A stretch of 45,988 bases of DNA from Limnobacter sp. CACIAM 66H1 (GTDB taxonomy: Bacteria; Pseudomonadota; Gammaproteobacteria; Burkholderiales; Burkholderiaceae_B), in assembly GCF_001601825.1 (NCBI RefSeq), contig NZ_LUJK01000025.1, forward strand, positions 1 through 45,988. The letters run 5' to 3'. A model generated the notes under the pieces. It was given only the letters and a program-made list of their open reading frames with translations. It made no database searches and was not told the DNA's origin. Below are positions 36,523 through 44,277 of this stretch, piece after piece; within the stretch, counting starts at the first letter, position 1, and each line of letters begins with the position of its first letter. The position numbers and the translations under genes were made by a program.

Positions 36523-37641
36523 ATGATCGCTTTGGGCGCCATGTCTGGCACCAGCACAGATGGTGTTGATGTTGCGGCGGTCCAAATAGACTCAAAAACT
36601 CAGGAAATGCGATTTCTCGGCGCGACCAGTGCCGAGTTTCCGCAAGATTTGAGGGACACCCTTTTACTGCTGCAACACATCCCACCTTGTTTTCCGACCG
36701 AATCTGACTCAATCGCAATTTTCCTCCAGACTCGAAAAGAGTTGACCGAGCTGTATGCCAACACGACCAATGAGCTGCTGTTGTTGTTGGGACTGGAGCC
36801 TGGTGATGTTCGGGTATTGGGGGCGCATGGTCAAACCCTTCGGCATCGCCCCGATCTTGGATACACTTATCAGATGCTCGATGGCGCCCTGCTGGCCAGT
36901 AGAACAGGTATTGATGTGGTCAATGACCTGCGCTCAAAAGATGTTGCACTGGGCGGGCAAGGTGCACCGCTCGTTCCTGCTTTTCACCAAGCCTGGCTCA
37001 ATGGCAAAGGCATTTACGACCGAACTGCTGTGTTAAACCTTGGTGGATTCTCCAACCTCACTGTGCTTAACGGTCAGGGGCACACGCTCACCGGCGGTGA
37101 TTGTGGCCCAGCCAACTGTCTGATGGACCTATGGGCTCAGCGTGCGTTTGAATTACCGATGGACAACGACGGCGAGATTGCCGCCATGGGAAGTCCGGAC
37201 AGCGCTTTGCTCGAGAAATTGTGGACACATTCTTTTTTTCATCAGGCCTGGCCAAAAAGCACGGGTAGGGATGATTTTAGTGCACGCTGGTTTGACGGTT
37301 GTATTTCGGATTCGACTGATCTCGCGTCCGAGGACATCATGGCGACCCTGCTGAGCTTGGCTGTGAGGGCTGTAAAATCTTGTTTGCCCGTGTTGGTTGA
37401 GCAAGTGTACGTATGCGGCGGTGGTGCGAAAAACAGCACTTTGATCAATCAATTGCGCTGTGAGTGCGCCCCAGCTGACTTTTTCCCGATTGAAAATTTG
37501 GGCTTGCCCGCCCAGGCCGTTGAGGCAGCTGCTTTTGCCTGGCTCGGAGCGCAGTATGTATTGTCGTCGGTGGGTAACTGCCCCTCGGTGACCGGTGCGA
37601 GCCGCCCCGCCATTCTGGGTGCCTTACACACGGCGTTGTAA
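36523..37641 (+). CDS. anmK: Anhydro-N-acetylmuramic acid kinase
   Basis: Phosphorylates 1,6-anhydro-MurNAc to MurNAc-6-phosphate in cell-wall recycling. The 372-residue ASKHA-fold kinase begins MIALGAMSGTSTDGVDVAAV (phosphate-binding loop), then LGAHGQTLRHRP, DVVNDLRSKDVALGGQGAPLVPAFH (catalytic Asp region), AVLNLGGFSNLTVL, GGDCGPANCLMDLWAQR and the adenosine-binding VYVCGGGAKNSTLI. Starts 2 bp after the M23 gene stop. A short inverted repeat CTGACCA/TGGTCAG (37642-37671) follows and may act as a terminator, although it has no T-run. Confidence 0.96.
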   Translation: MIALGAMSGTSTDGVDVAAVQIDSKTQEMRFLGATSAEFPQDLRDTLLLLQHIPPCFPTESDSIAIFLQTRKELTELYANTTNELLLLLGLEPGDVRVLGAHGQTLRHRPDLGYTYQMLDGALLASRTGIDVVNDLRSKDVALGGQGAPLVPAFHQAWLNGKGIYDRTAVLNLGGFSNLTVLNGQGHTLTGGDCGPANCLMDLWAQRAFELPMDNDGEIAAMGSPDSALLEKLWTHSFFHQAWPKSTGRDDFSARWFDGCISDSTDLASEDIMATLLSLAVRAVKSCLPVLVEQVYVCGGGAKNSTLINQLRCECAPADFFPIENLGLPAQAVEAAAFAWLGAQYVLSSVGNCPSVTGASRPAILGALHTAL

Positions 37642-37660
37642 GCTGACCACTCAGTGGGAA

Positions 37661-39469
37661 TTAGCTGGTCAGTAGTGAGTTGCTGCCCAGGGTCTTGGTA
37701 TTATTCCCCGCATTTTCTGTTGGCCCATTGTATGCATTCTGGTTTTTTTCGCGGGCTGGAAACAACTCGGAAATTACACCCAAGCTGACATCGGTATGGC
37801 CTGGAATCACTGGAATTCGAATCATTTCACGTGCGAATTCAACTTGCGGATTGTTTTCCAAACTTGCGTTGTAAATCAAAATACAGCAGGGTTCATAGTC
37901 GAGCAAAGAGCCTAATAGCTTAAGCTGCTCGACCGCGTGTGTTTTTTGAGCAGGGTCGCCCGCATAAAGAATGTACACAGGTGACATTCCCTTGCGCAGC
38001 GCGCTTAGGTAGGCGCGATACGCACCGTTCAGGCTGAATTCGACTTTGTCAAATCCCTGCATCGGGAGTCGCCGCTGAATTTCCAGCAGTTGATCGTGGT
38101 TCATGGCCATGACCTGTGCTTCAAACACAGCTTGGGTTTCGAAAGTGGGGAGCTTATTGCGGTGACTCACTTCGGCTTCCTCCGGCAATATCACTTCAAA
38201 AACTGAGCCAGCCAATTTGCCGTTGTAGTAGCGGTTGCGGCATTCTGTTTTTGCGAGAATCTGTTCGCTCAGGTCACGAACGATGCTGGAGCCATGTCCC
38301 CAACCTTTGTTATGGGCGGCTACTTTGTTGTTCTCAACACCCGAGCCAGTATCTACGATTTGAATACATACCCGTCCTTTTCGCCTCCGCAGACCCTCCA
38401 CTACACCCCCTTTGTTGGTGTATTTGATCGCATTGTCCAGGCCGTTCCGGATGATCTTGGCCAATGCCTCTTTGTTGCTCATGACTGTCACTTCGCTTGG
38501 GACGTAGCGAATTTGAAGATCTTTGACATTGGCCAGCATCCTGTACTCCTCAATCAACGGGCCCAGAATATCGTGAACTCTCACCAGGGTCATCGGGGCG
38601 GCGTTGTCGTCTTGTGGATACCGGATTGCATTGCCCAATTGATCAAAGAAATCTTCCAACATATTCTTAAGCGCTTTTTGGGCAGTTTGAATGTGTTGGT
38701 ATCTAGCAGTGACTTCCGGGTCTTTGGAAATTGCCTTGCCTACACTGGCCAATATGCCCAAGGTACTTAAGGGTTGACGCAAATCATGTCGGAAATCTTT
38801 TAACACTCGACGTCCCCGGAAGGCCAGTTTCATGATGTCCTGGTCAATTTTGGTGTGTTCATCGAGGCCTTTTTTCGTACGTGTTCTGGAAAAATCCTGA
38901 AACACCATGTGAAAAACACAAGTACCGAGCAACATATAAAACAGAACTTCTGTGATCTTGAAGTCGATAATCAAGGCAAGATCTGGCGAGGTAGACGCGT
39001 GAAACAGGCCGTTCACGAGGCAATAAAGAAGACTGAAATAAACTGCTTTGATCAGGTTGATCTTGGGCAAGTTGCTGTAGGTTTTGGTGATCGCCAACAG
39101 GCAAAGGGCTTGAATGCAAATAAAGGCGACATATACCAAACCGGATGTCGTGAACATATTGGCGATTGCGGTAACGCTGCCAATCAAGAATGGAACCAGG
39201 GCAGAGCGTTCGGCAGCAACCACACCTCTTTTGCGACCCAAAAAAGCGCTTCCGAAGAACAGAAACGAGGCGGTTTGCAGTGCTGCATGAACCGGGGTGC
39301 CGTGATGAAGTTCTTGCCGTGTGTCGTAACCGAGTATCACGAAACCCAGCAGCACCACACCTATCACAGCGGCTGCGTTCTGCCGCTGATTGGGAAGGTG
39401 GTTTGCAAAAAACGGGTATAAGGCAACGCCCAACAGTACTGCTAGCCCTGATAGTGAACTGTCTGTCAT
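37661..39469 (-). CDS. Membrane histidine kinase with degenerate C-terminal domain
   Basis: A 602-residue protein. The first about 190 residues hold six or seven hydrophobic segments and no extracytoplasmic domain, a membrane-embedded sensor. HisKA has His228 in FRHDLRQPLSTL. The ATPase has N342 and N346 in IIRNGLDNAIKY, D373 in IVDTGSGVENN and a G2 loop KGWGHGSSIV. The last about 150 residues (YILYAGDPAQKTHAVEQLKLLGSLLDYEPCCILIYN) resemble a receiver-type alpha/beta fold without a clear phospho-Asp; this is inference. The gene starts 45 bp downstream of the stop of a response-regulator 3' fragment, so it was probably the second gene of a regulator-kinase operon now split from its promoter by the mobile element. 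Confidence 0.85.
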   Translation of the reverse strand: MTDSSLSGLAVLLGVALYPFFANHLPNQRQNAAAVIGVVLLGFVILGYDTRQELHHGTPVHAALQTASFLFFGSAFLGRKRGVVAAERSALVPFLIGSVTAIANMFTTSGLVYVAFICIQALCLLAITKTYSNLPKINLIKAVYFSLLYCLVNGLFHASTSPDLALIIDFKITEVLFYMLLGTCVFHMVFQDFSRTRTKKGLDEHTKIDQDIMKLAFRGRRVLKDFRHDLRQPLSTLGILASVGKAISKDPEVTARYQHIQTAQKALKNMLEDFFDQLGNAIRYPQDDNAAPMTLVRVHDILGPLIEEYRMLANVKDLQIRYVPSEVTVMSNKEALAKIIRNGLDNAIKYTNKGGVVEGLRRRKGRVCIQIVDTGSGVENNKVAAHNKGWGHGSSIVRDLSEQILAKTECRNRYYNGKLAGSVFEVILPEEAEVSHRNKLPTFETQAVFEAQVMAMNHDQLLEIQRRLPMQGFDKVEFSLNGAYRAYLSALRKGMSPVYILYAGDPAQKTHAVEQLKLLGSLLDYEPCCILIYNASLENNPQVEFAREMIRIPVIPGHTDVSLGVISELFPAREKNQNAYNGPTENAGNNTKTLGSNSLLTS

Positions 39470-39514
39470 TTTATAGTTATATTGATGGCCAGCTTTTTCG
39501 CTGACTTTGGGTTT

Positions 39515-39592
39515 CTATGCCATGGCGGATGCGTTAAGTCGCGGAATTTTGCGATAAAGACTGACGGCCTGGGTTCTGTTTTTCACATTCAT
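39515..39592 (-). pseudogene. 3' fragment of a LuxR-type response-regulator gene cut off by the element
   Basis: Reading the minus strand from 39592 gives MNVKNRTQAVSLYRK, then ten more residues and a TAG at 39515. The N-V-K-N-R-T-Q-A-V pattern is the end of a LuxR/FixJ HTH (helix 4). The matching 5' part lies 6.2 kb away at 45815-45988, in the same strand and order. Joining HLREIFTR (right) to MNVKNRTQAV (left), or FTRTD to VKNRTQAV, restores the normal spacing of the family. The fragment has no start of its own that is likely to be used. It sits 45 bp before the histidine kinase start. Confidence 0.82.
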
Positions 39593-39616
39593 GCTGTCAT
39601 ACCCTTGACCAACAAA

Positions 39617-39679
39617 CTTTGACATTTTGCTCAACCCGCATGAATACAAGGCTTGCGGGGAACTGCAAGAATGTCAAAG
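39617..39679. repeat. Nested inverted repeats at the left end (possible recombinase sites)
   Basis: CTTTGACATT (39617-39626) and AATGTCAAAG (39670-39679) form a perfect 10-bp inverted repeat. Inside it, CCCGCA (39635-39640) and TGCGGG (39654-39659) form a second one. A TGTCAA also sits in the palindrome at the right end (45786-45791), so TTGACA may be part of a shared recombinase-binding motif; that is inference. Confidence 0.6.
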
Positions 39680-39743
39680 AATCGGGCAAAGATTGACAAT
39701 AAGAGACTTTTTCTTGTCAGAGAAATTGAGGCGATACAGCATC

Positions 39744-39866
39744 ACAAGCCTGTCGCTCGGCGGGATTAACCGCCTCGCCCCTCTCAGGTTCGGGGCAAGC
39801 GACAGCAGGCTTGTTCGGGACGCGCATGGCCGCCTTATACCTCGCCTTCGGCTCGGGGCTATGCGC
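39744..39866 (-). ncRNA. Candidate structured RNA or folded recombination site downstream of ginD
   Basis: Outer arms ACAAGCCTGTCGCT (39744-39757) and AGCGACAG..CAGGCTTGT (39798-39814) pair almost fully. Inside are two hairpins, GGCGG-gattaa-CCGCC (39759-39774) and GCCCC-10 bases-GGGGC (39777-39796), giving a three-way junction. A second module is closed by GCGCAT/ATGCGC (39822-39827 and 39861-39866). It follows the last gene of the operon and could be a 3' RNA structure, a terminator-like barrier or a folded single-stranded DNA site. It matches no RNA class I recognise; strand and transcription are assumed. Confidence 0.4.
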
Positions 39867-39918
39867 TGCAACGTGGATAAGCCACAGGCACTTTTGACGT
39901 AATCAGATAGTGAAGAAT

Positions 39919-40404
39919 TCAAGCATCATCAAAGAGTTTAACGACAGCGCCTTGAGGCACCCATTTGTCCAGTTGTGATTTCAAGCGAACTACTTCCTGG
40001 CGCAGCTTTTCAGCTTCGCTCTTGTATCGGTCTCGGGATTCCTCAACCTCTTGAAGCTTGGACTTTGAGTACCTTTCATTAGACAGCAGAGTAAGGATGT
40101 GAGCTTGCAGAGACAGATTCTCGCTCTGCACGTTGGTCAGCAGGGTTTCAAGCTCCTGCTTTGCGCTAACAACCTTCTCCTTTTCTTCCTTCAGGTTTGA
40201 TAGAGCAACTTTGTGTTTACCCTGCTTCTCAATGAGATAAGTGACTTGTGCAAAGGCTTCAGGGAAGCGGTCTTCCCGAAATGAGCCTGCGGTCTTTCCT
40301 GCTTCAACACACACGGAGTTAATGGTGAGCTTCTTACCTTGCTTTTCCAGCCGTTGGGCTGCTTCAACGAAGAATTGACCTTTGATTTCTGCTTGCTCGC
40401 TCAT
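39919..40404 (-). CDS. GinD-like small HTH/coiled-coil accessory protein
   Basis: A 161-residue protein, fourth gene of the recombinase operon, overlapping the previous gene by ATGA. The N-terminal about 60 residues look like a small helical DNA-binding domain (LTINSVCVEAGKTAGSFREDRFPEAF). Residues about 65-150 are a long charged coiled coil (LKEEKEKVVSAKQELETLL, KLQEVEESRDRYKSEAEKLR), so it is probably a dimer. Its position and size match the small fourth gene of GInts (ginD) and TnpC of Tn554, which help integration and excision. A similar design occurs in KfrA-type proteins, but the context favours GinD. Confidence 0.75.
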   Translation of the reverse strand: MSEQAEIKGQFFVEAAQRLEKQGKKLTINSVCVEAGKTAGSFREDRFPEAFAQVTYLIEKQGKHKVALSNLKEEKEKVVSAKQELETLLTNVQSENLSLQAHILTLLSNERYSKSKLQEVEESRDRYKSEAEKLRQEVVRLKSQLDKWVPQGAVVKLFDDA

Positions 40405-42419
40405 TGATTCACTCCTCGAATTTTTGCTAAGGTCTTCTCAGTTTTGTCTATTTGCAGGGCATAGTGTTTCTCAAACATTGAGCCCGTGCTGTAGCCTGAT
40501 TTGGCAGTCTTTAGGTACTCAATGTGGTTCAGTAGTTTCCTCTCGTCTTTGGGCGTAAACACTGAGTTTTCGCACCCGATGCACTGGGTGTCATTGGTGA
40601 TTTTGATTTTGTCGCAAGCCTCTCGCTTGGTACACCAACCAATCGGAGATTCTTTGAAGGCAGTGCGACCATCCACAAATGCCTGTTTGGTGTATTCACG
40701 GTCTTCCTCCAAAATAATTGACCCGCCATCTCGCTTGATGCGTTTGAATACACTGCCTGCACCACCCGCAAGGGGGCCCGCCTCATTAATGACTCGTTCT
40801 TCGAAGTCATCAAATTGCTTTAGTCTTTCGTTTATCTCTATGAGTTCTACCAGACCACGAATGCCTGAGACATATTCGTTTTGGACTGGACTTTCCAGAA
40901 GGTTTACGGCCCACACAGAGCCTCGGCGGTAATACTCCTGCATCACAAGTCCAAGGTGCTTAAATTGAGCTGTCATCGCACCAATTTCGACCTTGTTAGA
41001 CCGCGCTGTATAGACGGCGAGTGACCGCCTGAGTTGGTGTGTAAGTAGTGGCCATACTGTACCTACTTTGAACTTCTTTCTGAAGTCGGGGGTAAAGGAC
41101 TGGAATCGTTCAAGCTCTTTAAGGTCGGACTCTTCAATCGTGATATTAGAAATGATTTGGAGTAGACGCATCCACACCGTATCTAAAGAGCCTGTGTTGG
41201 GCTTGAAATCAGTGGTCGAGTTAATTTTGCCTGGTGAGCCTTTCTGTGGAAAGAGGGGCATCAGCCCTTCATCAATCTGTACGCCGTGGTAAGCCGCAAA
41301 GTAGCGACCAATGTCCTGGGCAACGTCAACGGCCACTTGAACAATGTCGTTAGTCACCCACATTGTGTTGATTGCTCCCATCCCCGTGAGCTTACTGGTA
41401 AGCCCCCTGATAACTGTGATTTGCTTGCCTTTGGATTCAATTTTTCCAAGGCAGACGTAGGGAAGTGAACGCACTTCCATGTCGCGCATGCCAGTGAAGC
41501 AATGAACCCAAAGTCGTGCGGCCAGTTGGACCACTATCACCAACTTATCGAGTTCTCTGAGGTTTAGTTCATGGTTGTATTTCTTAAGCCATTCGGTAAG
41601 TCCAACGTCTTCAAGAAGCGACTCAATCGTGTGCGTATTTCTTAATTTACGCTCCCCTTTTTTTGTCGTGCTGAGCGCCGCCAACTTTCCTTTGAGCCCT
41701 CCCGCATAGGGCAGAGCATCAATCTTTTCGTAAAGCGTAATGAGTTTATTGGCGATGTCTTGCTTTATGAAGTCATTGAGCAGGTCTGAAAGTCCTGTAA
41801 TTAAGTTGCAGTAAATCCGTGAAGGGATAACCGAGGTTTGGTTGCCAACCTTATAAGCAATATTGGTGCTGTTTAACGCATTGGTTAACTTTTCAGAAGG
41901 AGGCCCCCAATCAATGAAGCCTTGAAGTCGAAAGCGTCGAATGAGTTTGATTTTCCATTTTAAATTTTGAAGGGTCGCTGGGGTTAAGGAAACGGCACTG
42001 TGGACGAAATCGGCAATCCACTTTTCATCACTTAACGCTTCTTTGATGGAAATGCCGTGGTTTCGAGCGAAATCGTAGAAAGGCTTAAAATACAATGGCT
42101 GGCAATACAAAATAGAACTCACCGAGCTTGCGTGTCGGTTCAGCCAGAGGTAGCACAGCTCTTTTATTTCCTGTCGTTGTGGGTTTTCAAACGACTCGAA
42201 GAAGAAGTAATAGTTTTGTCTTGCCGTCAAGGGTTTGTACAAATTTAAGTCCCAGAAATCCTCTGAGAAGTAAACAGGTTCTAGCGTTCCATCACTTTTA
42301 GGTTTGTAGCCCACAATGATGTCTTCAGGCGCCAGCTTTTGGTCTGAGGTTGAGGGCGGTTTGGCCTCTTCCCCCAAGTCAAAGGCAGGAGTACCCATTA
42401 GGTCATTAAATGCACTCAC
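40401..42419 (-). CDS. GinC-like tyrosine recombinase
   Basis: A 672-residue protein with a tyrosine-recombinase catalytic domain at about 290-500. Visible residues are Arg312 in HCFTGMRDMEV, His461 and Arg464 in LTHQLRRSLAVY, His488 in FKHLGLVMQEYYRRG, and Tyr497 (or 496) as nucleophile, so the R-H-R-H-Y set is complete. A C-terminal Cys cluster (C596, C602, C613, C616) suggests a zinc-binding tail. The N-terminal 290 residues are probably DNA-binding and are not recognised. It overlaps ginB and ginD by 4 bp on each side. Much longer than phage integrases, as in TnpB of Tn554 and GInt recombinases. Confidence 0.82.
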   Translation of the reverse strand: MSAFNDLMGTPAFDLGEEAKPPSTSDQKLAPEDIIVGYKPKSDGTLEPVYFSEDFWDLNLYKPLTARQNYYFFFESFENPQRQEIKELCYLWLNRHASSVSSILYCQPLYFKPFYDFARNHGISIKEALSDEKWIADFVHSAVSLTPATLQNLKWKIKLIRRFRLQGFIDWGPPSEKLTNALNSTNIAYKVGNQTSVIPSRIYCNLITGLSDLLNDFIKQDIANKLITLYEKIDALPYAGGLKGKLAALSTTKKGERKLRNTHTIESLLEDVGLTEWLKKYNHELNLRELDKLVIVVQLAARLWVHCFTGMRDMEVRSLPYVCLGKIESKGKQITVIRGLTSKLTGMGAINTMWVTNDIVQVAVDVAQDIGRYFAAYHGVQIDEGLMPLFPQKGSPGKINSTTDFKPNTGSLDTVWMRLLQIISNITIEESDLKELERFQSFTPDFRKKFKVGTVWPLLTHQLRRSLAVYTARSNKVEIGAMTAQFKHLGLVMQEYYRRGSVWAVNLLESPVQNEYVSGIRGLVELIEINERLKQFDDFEERVINEAGPLAGGAGSVFKRIKRDGGSIILEEDREYTKQAFVDGRTAFKESPIGWCTKREACDKIKITNDTQCIGCENSVFTPKDERKLLNHIEYLKTAKSGYSTGSMFEKHYALQIDKTEKTLAKIRGVNQ

Positions 42420-44263
42420 AGCGAACCTCCTGCTTGGTATCCAGTGATTTTGAGGGTTCGCATATAGCCTGCCCAGAATTCATCGAGGTCTCCAACTGCA
42501 CATGCTGCTTTGATGGCTTCGACCTTGCTGGTTAATGACGGGTTCTTATGAAGCATGGCTTGGATGACCTCTTCGATGCGGTGTAAAAGGGCTGCAAAAC
42601 GATGAGCGAAGTCACCTTCGTCCATTCCAAGGTGCAAGGTTTCAATCACGGCCTTGAGGCTTAAGAGCTTCTTTAAATCGATTTCATCGGCATGGGCACC
42701 GTAGTGCTTGCAAAAAAGACATGACTCCCATTGTCCACACACAGGTTGGGAGACAAGTTCAGTAAATCCTTCGGCTAACTCAGCACACAATCCGCTCTCG
42801 CTTTCGCACGCACCAGAGGCAGTGGTACGGTCTGCTTCTCGATGCTCCTTCATGTGAACTTTAATCGTTTGTTCAGTCCTGCTTTTCTCAATACAAGCAT
42901 CGTGCAGTTGACCCAAAAAGTTCGACAAGGGCTCAGCCATTTGTTCCAAGGTTTCAACCGAATATTGCGTGGCGGTTTGCGGCTCGTTTTGTAGCATCAT
43001 CGAAATGATGCCGTTGACATCACCTGAGTGGACTCCCATTTGCTGGGCTACCTTACCTATCTTTCGAGCGTAGAAGCGACGCAAGGCTTGGGCTTTAAAG
43101 ACCTGGCCACCCAGTGCTTGAATCCATAGTTTTGATAAGTGCTTTTCGGAATAAACTGATTTGCTTGATTCAGGTCGGCAATCAGGAAAGAGGAAGGTGT
43201 TGCTTGGTGGTGCAATCACATTGCGAACAGCCAAGTATTTCTCGAAGGTGGGCTTGTGTTCAGAGCCCATTTCCACAATGATTTCCTTGCCTTTGGCGCG
43301 AGCTTTTTTGCCCACCCGATAGGTGGTGTTGTTCAGACGGTTGATTTCGAGTTCGTTGGCTTTCAAGCCCAACAGCACAGATTCATTTTGGCCCGTTGCC
43401 AACACCATGAAGTAAAAACTAATCAGAGCGAAGGCGCTGTAATGGCTTTCCACGGTTACATTGTGATAGCCCGTCTTATCAAACTTTGTCTGTGTGCCAG
43501 TCAGCCAGCCCCATTGTTCGCTATCAATTACAGCCTTGTTTTTCTGAACATGAATTTGATAATGAGCCTCAATGACCTCAACCAAGTGGTCGTGAAATCG
43601 CTCTATGGCTTCGTTGTCTTGAGACTTTTTGACAGCGTAGGCACTATTCTTTGAGCCGAGATATTCTGCCCAGCTTTTAACTGTCTCCTCGTCTAAGCCC
43701 GTGCAAGCCATGATGAGTTGTCGAGCAGAGTATTGGTAGTGTTTTGCCCCCTTGTTACTCATGCCCTTTAAGGGTGAATCTTGTCTGCCAGTTTGACTCA
43801 GCATCACCAAGTGTTTGAGGTGCAAGGTGTACGCACAGTACATTGCCTTGAGACTTTCAATATTCTCGAAATCAATGAGATTCTTGCCACTGGAGAGATA
43901 ATCTTTATCCATCCAGTCAAAGACATATCTGAAGTTGTTCACCGACTGGTGCTTAGTCTGCGCTGAGGCTGAGTAATATTTCTCGCAGAGGAAGTCAATG
44001 AGCCTGGATACCACCACACGTCGCTCTGGAATCAAGGTTCCAGGATTTACAGACCATGTGTGTCCCTTGCCCACAGCTCCTCTTCTTCGTTGCCCGAAGC
44101 ACACCACGCCCAGTGGGGTTTTAAAGTGATTGCCAGTTCCATCAATTCCACAATCAATTAGCGCTCGTTCGGGGTGGAGGACGTGCTTTCGTTTGAACTC
44201 GATAGTGACTTCAATGGGGTCAGGCCAAGGCACTTCGGTGAGATGTTTTTCGGGTGCGTTCAT
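42416..44263 (-). CDS. GinB-like tyrosine recombinase with degenerate active site
   Basis: A 615-residue protein with a recombinase fold at about 270-445, but key residues differ. The first Arg motif reads ATGQNESVLLGL (N293 where Arg is expected), the HxLR motif reads AQALRRF (Q392 for His; Arg395 kept), and the GH motif reads LQNEPQTATQYS (N426 for His; Tyr434 kept). It may therefore be a structural or weakly active partner of the other two recombinases. A Cys cluster (C509, C515, C518) near the C terminus suggests zinc binding. TAGGAG precedes the ATG. It lies 14 bp after ginA and overlaps ginC by ATGA. Confidence 0.8.
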   Translation of the reverse strand: MNAPEKHLTEVPWPDPIEVTIEFKRKHVLHPERALIDCGIDGTGNHFKTPLGVVCFGQRRRGAVGKGHTWSVNPGTLIPERRVVVSRLIDFLCEKYYSASAQTKHQSVNNFRYVFDWMDKDYLSSGKNLIDFENIESLKAMYCAYTLHLKHLVMLSQTGRQDSPLKGMSNKGAKHYQYSARQLIMACTGLDEETVKSWAEYLGSKNSAYAVKKSQDNEAIERFHDHLVEVIEAHYQIHVQKNKAVIDSEQWGWLTGTQTKFDKTGYHNVTVESHYSAFALISFYFMVLATGQNESVLLGLKANELEINRLNNTTYRVGKKARAKGKEIIVEMGSEHKPTFEKYLAVRNVIAPPSNTFLFPDCRPESSKSVYSEKHLSKLWIQALGGQVFKAQALRRFYARKIGKVAQQMGVHSGDVNGIISMMLQNEPQTATQYSVETLEQMAEPLSNFLGQLHDACIEKSRTEQTIKVHMKEHREADRTTASGACESESGLCAELAEGFTELVSQPVCGQWESCLFCKHYGAHADEIDLKKLLSLKAVIETLHLGMDEGDFAHRFAALLHRIEEVIQAMLHKNPSLTSKVEAIKAACAVGDLDEFWAGYMRTLKITGYQAGGSL

Positions 44264-44277
44264 TTTTACTCCTAGGA

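Larger units (their letters stand above)
39593..39918. other. Non-coding left end of the element
   Basis: 326 bp between the regulator 3' fragment and ginD with no credible gene. The outer part (39600-39740) is AT-richer and holds repeated TTGAC/TGTCAA motifs (39605, 39619, 39672, 39693). The inner part (39744-39866) is GC-rich and strongly foldable. A small hairpin GTGG-ataag-CCAC lies at 39873-39885. In GInts this is where cargo and the short 3' end would lie. Confidence 0.7.

Noticed and set aside
39744-39866. tRNA-like cloverleaf in the GC-rich element segment
   Set aside because: It has no 7-bp acceptor stem, anticodon loop or GTTCRA T-loop in the right register; only a three-way junction is present.
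39674-39922. 82-codon minus-strand frame across the left end of the element
   Set aside because: It runs through the foldable GC-rich segment, overlaps the ginD stop and lacks a ribosome-binding site; composition follows the hairpins.
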